Shown here one piece after another: positions 44,858 to 52,834 of a stretch of DNA of 64,000 nucleotides. Position 1 is the stretch's first letter. Each line of letters begins with the position of its first letter. The position numbers and the translations under genes are program-made. The notes under the pieces are model-generated. The model ran no database searches and was not told the origin of the DNA. It was given only the letters and a program-made list of their open reading frames with translations. Source of the DNA: UBA3871 sp041797745 (GTDB lineage Bacteria; Bacillota; Clostridia; Peptostreptococcales; Anaerovoracaceae). The DNA lies in assembly GCA_041797745.1 (NCBI GenBank), contig JBHBZU010000047.1, positions 1 to 64,000 of the forward strand, read 5' to 3'.

Positions 44858-46246
44858 ATGAAAATCAACGAAACAAATAATTTTGTAAATACAAAGGAAA
44901 AGGAGGGGCTAATTCAGGGCTTGGCTGCATATCTTGCGGGAGCACCGACAGCCTATCACGCAGTAGCCGCTGTACAGGATATCTTGGAGGCAAAGGGCTT
45001 TAAGGAACTTAAAGAAAATCAAAAGTGGGAAATTGAGGCAAATGGTAGATATTTTGTTAAGCGCAACAGCTCTTCAATCATTGCTTTTACTATTCCGGCA
45101 GATAGTTTTGCTCCATTTCGAATTATAGCCAGTCACAGTGACAGCCCATCCTTTAAGGTTAAAGAAAACTGGGATTTAGCAAGGGGCGGAGCTTATACAG
45201 GTTTAAACACGGAGGCTTACGGCGGAGCCATCCTTTCCACTTGGTTGGACAGACCCCTTTCCGTAGCGGGAAGAGTTTTTGTTGAGGCTTGTGACGGCAA
45301 CGGTCATTGTTGCCAGAACTGTAATGGAATTATTGAGAAGCTGGTGGATTTTGGCGAACCTACAGTGCTAATTCCGTCATTGGCAATACACATGGATCGA
45401 AGCATGAATGAGGGCTTCAAATTTAACAAGCAGGTGGATATGATACCTCTTTGGTCAGATTCTCTTTCGGGTGCTGAGGGCGAAAAGACTTTCCTACAGG
45501 AAGTGGCTGAAACAGCCGGTGTCAAGGAAGAAGAGATTTTAGGCTCTGACCTGTTTTTGTATAACAAGCAGGCGGCAACCGTTTGGGGTTCAAAAGGTGA
45601 ATTTTTCTCTGCTCCGAGGCTGGACGACCTGGCTTGTGCATATGCGTCTCTCCTAGCTATTACCGATGAGGCGGTTCTGGCAGAACACAGCCGTCCGGCG
45701 ACAGAGTCATATGCCAAGGGCAAGATTAATATTTGTGCTATTTTTGATAATGAAGAGGTGGGTAGCGGTACTAAACAGGGCGCCGACTCTACTTTCCTGT
45801 ATGATTGCCTACGTCGCATAACCTTTGCTATGGGGCAGGACGAGGAGGCTTTTTACTGTGCTTTAGCGGACAGCCGCATGGTTTCTGCGGACAATGCCCA
45901 TGCGGTACATCCTAATCATCCGGAGAAAACTGACGAGAACAACAAATGCTTCTTGAATCAGGGTCTGGTGGTAAAGTTTAATGCAGCTCAACATTATTCC
46001 ACAGACGGAGAATCCTATGCCTATACAAAGAAGCTTTGTAAGGGAGAGAATATACCTCTTCAGATTTTTGCTAACCGTTCTGATGTTGCAGGCGGTTCAA
46101 CTTTAGGGAATATTTCGGGCTCCCACGTTTCCATCAGCACAGTTGATGTGGGGCTTCCGCAGCTTGCCATGCATTCTTCTTATGAGACCATGGGGGTTAA
46201 GGATATAGAGTACATGATTAATTTTATGAAAGTATTCTACCTTTAG
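44858..46246 (+). CDS. apeB: M18 family aminopeptidase
   Basis: This 462-residue metalloaminopeptidase would remove N-terminal, often acidic, residues from peptides in the cytoplasm. Family segments with metal ligands are visible: ASHSDSPSFKVK, the SAPRLDDLAC block with Asp, IFDNEEVGSGTKQGADS with the Glu pair, LADSRMVSADNAHAVHPN, and C-terminal SHVSISTVDVGLPQLAMHSSYE. Length and order match M18 (PepI/ApeB) enzymes. The ribosome site AGAGGTGAC lies about 10 bases before the ATG. Confidence 0.92.
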   Translation: MKINETNNFVNTKEKEGLIQGLAAYLAGAPTAYHAVAAVQDILEAKGFKELKENQKWEIEANGRYFVKRNSSSIIAFTIPADSFAPFRIIASHSDSPSFKVKENWDLARGGAYTGLNTEAYGGAILSTWLDRPLSVAGRVFVEACDGNGHCCQNCNGIIEKLVDFGEPTVLIPSLAIHMDRSMNEGFKFNKQVDMIPLWSDSLSGAEGEKTFLQEVAETAGVKEEEILGSDLFLYNKQAATVWGSKGEFFSAPRLDDLACAYASLLAITDEAVLAEHSRPATESYAKGKINICAIFDNEEVGSGTKQGADSTFLYDCLRRITFAMGQDEEAFYCALADSRMVSADNAHAVHPNHPEKTDENNKCFLNQGLVVKFNAAQHYSTDGESYAYTKKLCKGENIPLQIFANRSDVAGGSTLGNISGSHVSISTVDVGLPQLAMHSSYETMGVKDIEYMINFMKVFYL

Positions 46247-46340
46247 AGGAAACGCAGGAAATTAAAAAAATTTTAAAAAATAAGAAATAGAAAGAAATAA
46301 AAAGTAATATCGAGTAATTTGTCAAAAGAAAGGGCTAAAT

Positions 46341-47762
46341 ATGGCGTTCGGTTTTTTTAAAAAAGATAAGTCTATCCATGCAGATTATATATATACAAAT
46401 GCAAAAATTTACACTTTGGATGAAGAAAATCCGTGGGCAGAGGCGGTTGCTTGCAAAGACGGTCGCATTATTGCAGTAGGTAAGGCGGATGTGGCAGAAA
46501 CCTTTGCAGGTGAGGAGACGGAAATCATTGATCTTGGAGGAGATTATCTTTTATCAGGTTTTATTGATATTAACGGGGTCCCTGCTTATAATTGCTTCAA
46601 GGACTGCTATCATGAATTTACGGAATCGGGGGATTTTGGTAGCTTTCTTGGAGCCGTAGCAACCTTGACAGAACCGGATTTTACCGGAGTGGCAGATACT
46701 ACGCCGCGTTTTATTATTGCAAGAAACCTTTCAATTCCGGAAGACCTTGATGGAAAAACGCTCAGAGCGGAGCTGGATGAGCGTAGCCCCGAAACACCTT
46801 TGGTGGTATTGTTGCCTGAAGTGAGTGGAGTTATTATGAACAGCTTGGCGGCAGAGGCGGTAAAAGTTTATATGGAAGAAAATGAGATATTACAGGCAAA
46901 TTTAAATGTTATCCTGGACGCTTTGGATATTATAGACTATGAAGAAATTAGGCAAAATATGATTAATATTTCAAAGGAGTATTGTGAGAAAGGCTTTACT
47001 TCCGTGGTTAACAACGGACATATGGAGTTTTTTGACAACCTCTATACCAATATGCTAATTGAAATTCAAGGAGCAGAGGGTCTGAAACAGCGATTCTTTG
47101 GAAAGTTGGCAGCTAACGCACCTGCCGACCCCACCTTTATACAAGAAAAGCTTCGTCAAAAAATGGTTATGTGTCAGGAAATGGATGGCTATGTGAATGA
47201 AAGCGGCTTATTGATTAAGGTTAGTGATAAGTTTGACGACTTGGAAACACAGCTTTCTTTAATGTGTAAAGCTGCGGCTGAATCGGGCTTTGATGTAAAG
47301 GTCTGTGTAGATGATGATGAATCCGCAAGAATTGCTTTGAAAGTTCTTTATGAAATTCAGTCTAAAGGATATCGAAAGTCTGTTTTCGTATTGTCACATC
47401 ACACAAATTTCACAGAAGATGAACGTATCAATACTGAATTAGGCTCCGGCATAATTGAGGCTTGCCCTATAAACATGGATTATGTCACAGGCGCTGAAGC
47501 AGGAAATATTACGGAGGCTGTGGAAACCCTTACCTTTGACGGAGCGGTGGAACTTGGCTTGGCCGATGAACTGGGAACCGTAGAAGTTGGCAAACGGGCT
47601 GATTTTGCAGTCTTTGGGGAAAATCCCTTTGACTGTGGCTCCATAAAGCTTTTCCGCAGGTTGAACGCTCGAAAAACTATCGTAGCAGGGGAAATTGTGT
47701 ATGATGAAGACGAAGATGTGGAAGAGGAATGGTACTCTATTTTAGTAAATCAGCAGTATTAG
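46341..47762 (+). CDS. Amidohydrolase-family protein, degenerate (YtcJ-like)
   Basis: The 473-residue protein has the composite-domain N terminus (YTNAKIYTLDEENPWAEAVACKDGRIIAVG) and C terminus (ELGTVEVGKRADFAVFGENPF) of YtcJ-like amidohydrolases. The hallmark metal motif GFIDSHxH reads GFIDINGVP (residues 73-81), so both histidines are replaced (Asn78, Val80). Another region, VCVDDDESARIAL, stands where the family has H..GD.A. It is also about 60-70 residues shorter than usual. The enzyme is probably inactive or has changed its function. It lies upstream of cobT. Confidence 0.78.
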   Translation: MAFGFFKKDKSIHADYIYTNAKIYTLDEENPWAEAVACKDGRIIAVGKADVAETFAGEETEIIDLGGDYLLSGFIDINGVPAYNCFKDCYHEFTESGDFGSFLGAVATLTEPDFTGVADTTPRFIIARNLSIPEDLDGKTLRAELDERSPETPLVVLLPEVSGVIMNSLAAEAVKVYMEENEILQANLNVILDALDIIDYEEIRQNMINISKEYCEKGFTSVVNNGHMEFFDNLYTNMLIEIQGAEGLKQRFFGKLAANAPADPTFIQEKLRQKMVMCQEMDGYVNESGLLIKVSDKFDDLETQLSLMCKAAAESGFDVKVCVDDDESARIALKVLYEIQSKGYRKSVFVLSHHTNFTEDERINTELGSGIIEACPINMDYVTGAEAGNITEAVETLTFDGAVELGLADELGTVEVGKRADFAVFGENPFDCGSIKLFRRLNARKTIVAGEIVYDEDEDVEEEWYSILVNQQY

Positions 47763-47807
47763 TTCCGACCTATTAAAATATAAGACTAACGAAAAAGGCA
47801 AAAGGCA

Positions 47808-48971
47808 ATGACAAGAGAAGAATTAAAAAAATATATTTCGAAAATTAAACCGCTTGATAAAGAGGCTGTAAATAAAGCTCGGGAAAGACAAGAATCTTTG
47901 GCAAAACCACCGGGAAGCCTTGGGAAGCTGGAGGCTATTTCTGTTAAGCTGGCAGGCATTAGCGGAGAAGTAGTCAATAAAGTTGGAAAACAGGCTATTA
48001 TGATTTGCTCTTCTGACAATGGAGTTTGTGAAGAGGGTATCGCCAGCGCACCTCAAACAGTTACCATGGCGCAAACCATCAACTTTACCCGCCGCCTAAC
48101 CGGTGTGGGTGCCCTTTCAAAACACTTCGGTGTAGATTTACTTGTAACTGATTTGGGAAATGTTTATCCTTTACCAAAGGAGCTTCTTACAGAAAGCCCA
48201 GAAAAAGCAGTTATAGAAAATAAGATTTGGAACCGCAAAATTAGAGGTGGTACATCCAACCTTTTTAAAGGCTCGGCAATGTCCGAAGAAGAGGCTTTCG
48301 CGGCTATCGAGACAGGAATTAGAGGCGTTGAAGCGCTAGCTTTACAGGGTTATCAGATTTTCGGGATTGGAGAAATGGGAATAGGCAATACTACCACCAG
48401 TGCCTGCCTTTTAGCAGCACTGACAGGGGCTGCTACTGAAGAGGTGGTTGGTAGAGGCGGTGGTATCAATTACGAAAGTTTTGCAAAGAAAAAACTGGTA
48501 GTGGAAACCGCAGTTTCCCGTTTACGTAAGCTGGCAGGCAAAGAAAATTTAGACCCGATTCAAGCCCTTACAGAAGTCGGAGGCTTTGATATTGCAGCTA
48601 TGGCAGGAGCATTTTTGGGGGCGGCAATATTTAGAAAACCCGTAGTTATCGACGGATATATCTCCGTAGTAGCTGCTTTAGTAGCAGAGAAGCTATACGA
48701 ATATTATGGCGGAACTAAAGAATCTCCTTTGACGGATTTTATGATTCCATCCCATCAGTCCTTTGAAAGAGGCTACCAAATTGCAATTAAAGCTTTAGGT
48801 CTTGAGCCTATGCTTCTTTTAGGAATGCGCTTGGGAGAGGGCAGCGGCTGTCCTATAGCATTTAAGGTGGTGGAAGCGGCAGCGGCAGCTATGGAGGAGA
48901 TGGCAACCTTTGCGGAAGCTGAAATTAATGACGATTATTTAGAGGAGATTAGAAAGGGCGAAAGTTTTTAG
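47808..48971 (+). CDS. cobT: Nicotinate-nucleotide--dimethylbenzimidazole phosphoribosyltransferase
   Basis: CobT activates the lower ligand base for cobalamin as alpha-ribazole phosphate. The 387-residue protein shows KPPGSLGKLEAI at the N terminus, EMGIGNTTTSA in the middle, and RLGEGSGCPIAFKVVEAA with the catalytic Glu near the C terminus. These are the standard CobT motifs. The typical length is about 350, so it is slightly long. No cobalamin riboswitch is visible in the short gap upstream (47763-47807). cobU follows after 11 bases. Confidence 0.94.
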   Translation: MTREELKKYISKIKPLDKEAVNKARERQESLAKPPGSLGKLEAISVKLAGISGEVVNKVGKQAIMICSSDNGVCEEGIASAPQTVTMAQTINFTRRLTGVGALSKHFGVDLLVTDLGNVYPLPKELLTESPEKAVIENKIWNRKIRGGTSNLFKGSAMSEEEAFAAIETGIRGVEALALQGYQIFGIGEMGIGNTTTSACLLAALTGAATEEVVGRGGGINYESFAKKKLVVETAVSRLRKLAGKENLDPIQALTEVGGFDIAAMAGAFLGAAIFRKPVVIDGYISVVAALVAEKLYEYYGGTKESPLTDFMIPSHQSFERGYQIAIKALGLEPMLLLGMRLGEGSGCPIAFKVVEAAAAAMEEMATFAEAEINDDYLEEIRKGESF

Positions 48972-48982
48972 CCTTATAATAT

Positions 48983-49507
48983 ATGAATATTTTTATAAGC
49001 GGTGGATGTAAAAACGGAAAATCATATCATGCCCAGCGATTAGCAAAGGAAATGGCGGAAGCACAGGGCTTACCTCTTTATTATGTGGCGACTATGAGAC
49101 CCACGGATGAAGAAGATAGGGAGCGTATCAAAAGGCATATTGCGGAGCGGGACGGCTGGGGCTTTATTACTTTGGAGCAACCGGAGAATATCTGTAAATG
49201 TCTTGAAAAAGAAACTTTGGGGGTCTATCTTTTAGATAGCGTTACAGCGTTGCTTTCAAATGAAATGTTTGATAAAAGAGGTGTACATCCTGAAGCGGCC
49301 GAAAAGGTGCGAGAAGACTTGATTAGATTCGCAGAGCTTACAGGCAATACGATTTTTGTTTCAGATTATATTTATTCCGATTCACACCGTTATGATGAAC
49401 TGACAGAAAGTTATAGGCAGGGTTTAGCTGAATGTGACAGAGCTTTAGCTAGGGTTTGCTCTCAGGTACTTGAAGTTAGTTACGGTGTTGTAAAAAAGCA
49501 CAAATAG
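48983..49507 (+). CDS. cobU: Adenosylcobinamide kinase / adenosylcobinamide-phosphate guanylyltransferase
   Basis: CobU phosphorylates adenosylcobinamide and attaches GMP to it. The 174-residue protein has the P-loop SGGCKNGKS at residues 5-13 and the guanylylation region RIKRHIAERDGW with the His that carries GMP. The LLDSVTALLSNE and VSDYIYSD segments follow, and YRQGLAECDRALA lies near the C terminus. It is slightly divergent there: the usual GIVP segment of CobU is not clear here but is present in the cobU-like gene at 50313. Confidence 0.88.
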   Translation: MNIFISGGCKNGKSYHAQRLAKEMAEAQGLPLYYVATMRPTDEEDRERIKRHIAERDGWGFITLEQPENICKCLEKETLGVYLLDSVTALLSNEMFDKRGVHPEAAEKVREDLIRFAELTGNTIFVSDYIYSDSHRYDELTESYRQGLAECDRALARVCSQVLEVSYGVVKKHK

Positions 49508-49514
49508 AGGAAAT

Positions 49515-50303
49515 ATGAAAATAATTACAGGATTTTTTATGGCATGGGGTTGTTTCAGCAGCCTTCCCTGCCCGTACAGAAAATGGGATGAAGAAGCCAG
49601 AGACTATATGCTGGCAGGGTTGTCCCTCATAGGCTTGTTTCATGGTCTTATTTGGTGGGGACTTTGTTTACTGCTGGTTAAATGGCTTATTGTGCCGCGA
49701 ATAATAGTTGCGGTGATTTTAGGTCTGACTTTGCCTGCGTTATCAGGTTTTATTCATGTAGATGGATACATGGATTGTTGTGATGCCATTTTCTCCAGAA
49801 GAGACTTGGCAGAGAGGCAGCGTATTCTTAAAGACAGTAGTGTCGGAGCTTTCGCAGTTATAGGCTTGGTGTTGATTTTTCTGTTGCAATGTGCGGCTAT
49901 GTATGAGGCGGCTTACCGTATGGAGCTTATACCTCTTTTCGTAGTTATTCCTGTGATTTCCAGAATGATGTCATCGGAGGCGGTTTGGAGTTACAGGTCA
50001 CTTTCAACAAGTCAGTATCACAAAAGTCTTAGCAGCGAGCAGTTAAAAAATAGAAAAAAAGCCGAGGCATTTATGAGCATTTCGACCTTGCTTGTGATTA
50101 TAGGCTTCTTCCTTATTTTTGATAGAGAAGAACTTTTTAAGCTGGTGACAGCCTTTGATTTAGTATTAGTCATAGAACTGGCAGCACATTTTATAAGTTG
50201 TAGAGCGGCAAGAAAAAACCTTGGCGGTATGTCAGGCGATATTTCAGGCTTTGCCATTACCATATCGGAAGCGGCAGCAATGGTAGCGATGGCTGTTATT
50301 TAG
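49515..50303 (+). CDS. cobS: Adenosylcobinamide-GDP ribazoletransferase
   Basis: CobS is the membrane enzyme that joins adenosylcobinamide-GDP and alpha-ribazole(-phosphate) to complete cobalamin. The 262-residue protein is highly hydrophobic with about six membrane helices. It has the metal-binding signature HVDGYMDCCDAIFSRRDLAERQRILKD split over about residues 80-105, with KDSSVGAFAVIGL after it. It lies 7 bases after cobU, in the conserved cobTUS order. Confidence 0.92.
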   Translation: MKIITGFFMAWGCFSSLPCPYRKWDEEARDYMLAGLSLIGLFHGLIWWGLCLLLVKWLIVPRIIVAVILGLTLPALSGFIHVDGYMDCCDAIFSRRDLAERQRILKDSSVGAFAVIGLVLIFLLQCAAMYEAAYRMELIPLFVVIPVISRMMSSEAVWSYRSLSTSQYHKSLSSEQLKNRKKAEAFMSISTLLVIIGFFLIFDREELFKLVTAFDLVLVIELAAHFISCRAARKNLGGMSGDISGFAITISEAAAMVAMAVI

Positions 50304-50312
50304 GAGGATAAA

Positions 50313-50741
50313 ATGCATTTAATTTTTGGCGGAGCATATCAAGGTAAATTGGAATATGCACTTTCACAGTTAGAATCAGGCGGATTGGAAGCGGTTTATA
50401 CTTTTAAAAATGAAGATGAATGTGCAACTCCCGTGGAAGCGCTGGAAATGTTAAATCCTGCAAAGAACATATCAAAGGATTGCAAAATCATAAATCACTT
50501 GGAAAGATTTTCCTATGCTTGCGTAAATCATGAACAAAATCCGATAGAATACTTAAAGGCTCACTCGGAACTTATTAAAGACAGAATTATTATTGCAGAG
50601 GATATTTCTCAAGGCATTGTGCCTTTAGACCAAACCGAAAGAGCTTGGCGTGAGGCTAATGGACGGATGTTGGCTTATCTAGCAGGAGAAGCCACATGTG
50701 TTACACGTGTATTTTGCGGAATTGCCGAGAGAATCAAATAG
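50313..50741 (+). CDS. Second CobU-like nucleotide-binding protein
   Basis: A 142-residue protein with an N-terminal P-loop FGGAYQGK (residues 6-13) and a C-terminal block AEDISQGIVPLD, then RAWREANGRMLAYL. The GIVP...R..REA.GR...LA pattern is the conserved C-terminal region of CobU. The middle is shorter than in CobU, and the usual guanylylated His region is not clear (HLERF is a possible substitute). The location directly after cobS in the cob operon supports a role in cobinamide handling, perhaps as a kinase-only version or a subunit that complements CobU. Confidence 0.7.
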   Translation: MHLIFGGAYQGKLEYALSQLESGGLEAVYTFKNEDECATPVEALEMLNPAKNISKDCKIINHLERFSYACVNHEQNPIEYLKAHSELIKDRIIIAEDISQGIVPLDQTERAWREANGRMLAYLAGEATCVTRVFCGIAERIK

Positions 50742-50752
50742 AAAGGAAAAGT

Positions 50753-51472
50753 ATGGAGAATAAAGGGAATCAAAAACATAAATCAGAAGTTCATCTGATA
50801 AGACACGGGATAACTGAGGGTACGGCGAAGAAATGGCTTTATGGAGCCATGGATATTCCTCTTTCAAATGAGGGTGTGGATGAGCTGGCGAGGCTGGCTA
50901 AAGTCGGAACCTACCCTTGTCAGAATATATTAAATTCGGAAACGGGAGAGCTGATGAGCAGGGAAGAAATAGAATCGGCAGATTTGTACGGGGAAAATCC
51001 CGCACCGGACTTTTACACCTCCGGTATGAAGAGGGCGGAACAGACTTTTTTCATTATCTACGGAGCGGTAAAACATAAGGTGATAGATAAGTTAAGGGAG
51101 TTGAATTTTGGAATTTTTGAGGGTCACTCCCACAAAGAGCTGAAAGGAACACCTTTGTATGAGGAATGGTTGGACAAGGCAGGTTTAGATACGGCGCCAC
51201 CTCAGGGAGAGTCTCCACGCCAATTTAGCCAAAGGGTGCTGGAGGGCTTCAAGGAACTTTTGGGATATCATCAAATTAAAGAGCTGTCTCATCGCCACAG
51301 TAAGATTCCTGCGCAATCGGTGCTGGTATGCCACGGAGGTGTTATTGCCGCCATTATGAATGAATACTTCGGCGTAAGGAACGAAACCTTTTATTACTGG
51401 GTACCGGATCCGGGGCATGGATACACCTTGGTGTTGGAAAACGGAGAGATTAAGGAATATAGGGAGTTTTAA
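50753..51472 (+). CDS. cobC: Histidine phosphatase family protein, probable alpha-ribazole phosphatase
   Basis: The start at 50753 follows GAAAGGA at 50741-50747. The 239-residue protein has the phosphohistidine motif VHLIRHGITEG, the Glu region LRELNFGIFEGHSHKE and the second His in VLVCHGGVI. In B12 pathways CobC removes phosphate from alpha-ribazole-5-phosphate or cobalamin-5-phosphate. The assignment rests on the position at the end of the cobT-cobU-cobS operon. The protein has an inserted segment (about residues 55-85) between the first His motif and the next helix. A general phosphoglycerate mutase-like phosphatase is the alternative. Confidence 0.78.
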   Translation: MENKGNQKHKSEVHLIRHGITEGTAKKWLYGAMDIPLSNEGVDELARLAKVGTYPCQNILNSETGELMSREEIESADLYGENPAPDFYTSGMKRAEQTFFIIYGAVKHKVIDKLRELNFGIFEGHSHKELKGTPLYEEWLDKAGLDTAPPQGESPRQFSQRVLEGFKELLGYHQIKELSHRHSKIPAQSVLVCHGGVIAAIMNEYFGVRNETFYYWVPDPGHGYTLVLENGEIKEYREF

Positions 51473-51515
51473 GGGAATATAGATTTTGTTTTAAACAGAG
51501 AGTATATGGTAGAGA

Positions 51516-51521
51516 TATAAT
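51516..51521 (+). promoter_or_regulatory. Possible -10 box upstream of cvpA
   Basis: TATAAT at 51516-51521, 18 bases before the cvpA start, with no good -35. The short distance leaves a leader of about 10 bases. Confidence 0.3.
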
Positions 51522-51538
51522 ATAGAGGTAAAAAGAAA

Positions 51539-52189
51539 ATGGTAATAGACGTTATTATAGGAATAATTGTTATAGGCACTATGGCATGGAGCTTTCACAA
51601 GGGCTTTGTCCATACTTTTTTAAGGACTATTGATTGGGTACTGGCAATCGTAGCAGCTTTTCTCTGGTCTTCAAAGCTGGGAGATTTTCTCATGGAAAAG
51701 ACGGACATATACAGCAATATGCTGGAGAGAACTCAGGAGAAGTTTCAAGGTTCCATGGAAAGCGCTACTTCAGGAGTAAATTCATTACCGTCCATCTTTG
51801 GAGATTTTATTAACAACACTACTCAAAAAATTGCAACAGATATGGCGATAGTAGTTACTGACCGAATCTATGGGATTTTGTGCTTTGCCTTGATTGTAAT
51901 TGGAGTTAAGTTGGTGATTTTTGCATTGATAACGCTTCTTTCTAAAGAAAACAATGAGGGATTTTTGGGCTTTACAGATGGTATCGCAGGTATGATCATC
52001 GGTTTTGTAAAGGGAATGATATTGGTGTTCTTGTTATTGGCGTTGATGTTACCGGCAGTCAATATGCTTTCGCCTGAACATACGGATGCAGTTATGAAGT
52101 CCTTGGATAATTCGTATTATGCAGGGGAACTTTACGACAATAATTTCTTGTTGCTTATTGTAAGGGACTTTTTTCATTTAGGAGTATAG
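51539..52189 (+). CDS. CvpA family membrane protein
   Basis: A 216-residue protein with four membrane helices (about residues 2-20, 30-48, 100-125 and 150-178) and the CvpA-family N terminus VIDVIIGIIVIGTMAWSFHKGF. A soluble loop lies between helices two and three. CvpA proteins are linked to envelope homeostasis and colicin V production in E. coli; the molecular function is unclear. It starts 66 bases after cobC. Confidence 0.8.
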   Translation: MVIDVIIGIIVIGTMAWSFHKGFVHTFLRTIDWVLAIVAAFLWSSKLGDFLMEKTDIYSNMLERTQEKFQGSMESATSGVNSLPSIFGDFINNTTQKIATDMAIVVTDRIYGILCFALIVIGVKLVIFALITLLSKENNEGFLGFTDGIAGMIIGFVKGMILVFLLLALMLPAVNMLSPEHTDAVMKSLDNSYYAGELYDNNFLLLIVRDFFHLGV

Positions 52190-52212
52190 AAAGAAAAATA
52201 TTACAATATGCT

Positions 52213-52260
52213 GTGGAATTTAAATAAAAACTTTAAATTTTCCACTATATGTGGTAGAAT
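52213..52260 (+). promoter_or_regulatory. Regulatory dyads and -10 box before the NrdD-tail-like gene
   Basis: CCAC-TATAT-GTGG (52242-52254) is a palindrome directly before a -10 like TAGAAT (52255-52260). The sequence CCACTATATGTGGT resembles the NrdR-box consensus (ACACTATATATAGTGT-like), matching one half well. GTGGAA (52213-52218) can pair with TTCCAC (52240-52245), which overlaps this dyad. The -35 (TTTAAA, 52232-52237) is weak. Confidence 0.4.
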
Positions 52261-52301
52261 AATGCCAATAGAGAAAAGTATATTAGTGAGAGGTAACTAT
52301 C

Positions 52302-52607
52302 ATGGAAAAATTAATTTATAATGTAAAAGTAAATGTTACAGGTGTTGATGAAATGCCGGAGGCGGAACAGCAGGCGTATATTGACTATTTGTGTGAAAAA
52401 ACAGGGCGTAAGATTTCCCAGCTTGATATAGATGTTGACGGCGACTTCGTAAATCTTTCCTACAAGTTTGAGGATGTGCCTTTTGAGCGCATACGTCGTA
52501 TAACAGGTTATCTGGTTGGTACTATGGATCATTGGAATGATGCGAAGCGTGCAGAAGAACATGATCGTATAAAGCATGGTATAGGTTCCGATATGGAACA
52601 GCTTTAA
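52302..52607 (+). CDS. Small protein with an NrdD-type glycyl-radical tail (possible autonomous radical domain)
   Basis: A 101-residue protein. Residues 65-93 begin RRITGYLVG, continue through WNDAKRAEEHD and end RIKHG. This lines up with the C-terminal end of anaerobic ribonucleotide reductase NrdD, which from memory reads R-x-CGYLG, then N-x-GK, EE and R-x-KH. By that alignment Gly69 falls on the glycyl-radical Gly (Gly681 in E. coli NrdD). The zinc-binding cysteines of NrdD are absent, and the first 60 residues are of unknown type. Size and layout recall GrcA/YfiD, the spare radical domain of pyruvate formate-lyase. AGAGGT precedes the ATG. A terminator follows and a possible NrdR-like dyad lies upstream. 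Confidence 0.6.
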   Translation: MEKLIYNVKVNVTGVDEMPEAEQQAYIDYLCEKTGRKISQLDIDVDGDFVNLSYKFEDVPFERIRRITGYLVGTMDHWNDAKRAEEHDRIKHGIGSDMEQL

Positions 52608-52626
52608 TAAGTAAACAGATTACTAA

Positions 52627-52673
52627 GGGGCGAACCTTGAAAAAACTTTGTTTTTTTCAAAGGTTCGCCTTTA
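52627..52673 (+). terminator. Intrinsic terminator
   Basis: GGCGAACCTT (from 52629) pairs with AAGGTTCGCC (to 52669), extended by A5/T5 with one bulged base, followed by T-rich sequence. It isolates the NrdD-tail-like gene from the ABC exporter. Confidence 0.8.
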
Positions 52674-52760
52674 ATCATTTGTTATTCTGATTTTTAATAT
52701 AGGGAAGAAAAATGTTGGGAAAATATTAGAAAAAATATTAGGAATAGAAAAAAATAGTTC

Positions 52761-52789
52761 TTGAATTTTCGAGAAAAAGGTGATAGGAT
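52761..52789 (+). promoter_or_regulatory. Promoter for the heterodimeric ABC exporter
   Basis: TTGAAT (52761-52766), 17-bp spacer, TAGGAT (52784-52789) with an extended TG at 52781-52782. Confidence 0.6.
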
Positions 52790-52834
52790 ATACCGCTACG
52801 TAAATTTCAAAAGTGTATGAGAAAAGGGGTTAAA

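Noticed and set aside
46247..47807. Search for a cobalamin riboswitch before cobT or the upstream amidohydrolase
   Set aside because: The gaps are short (46247-46340 and 47763-47807) and A-rich, without the conserved B12-box or multi-stem structure.
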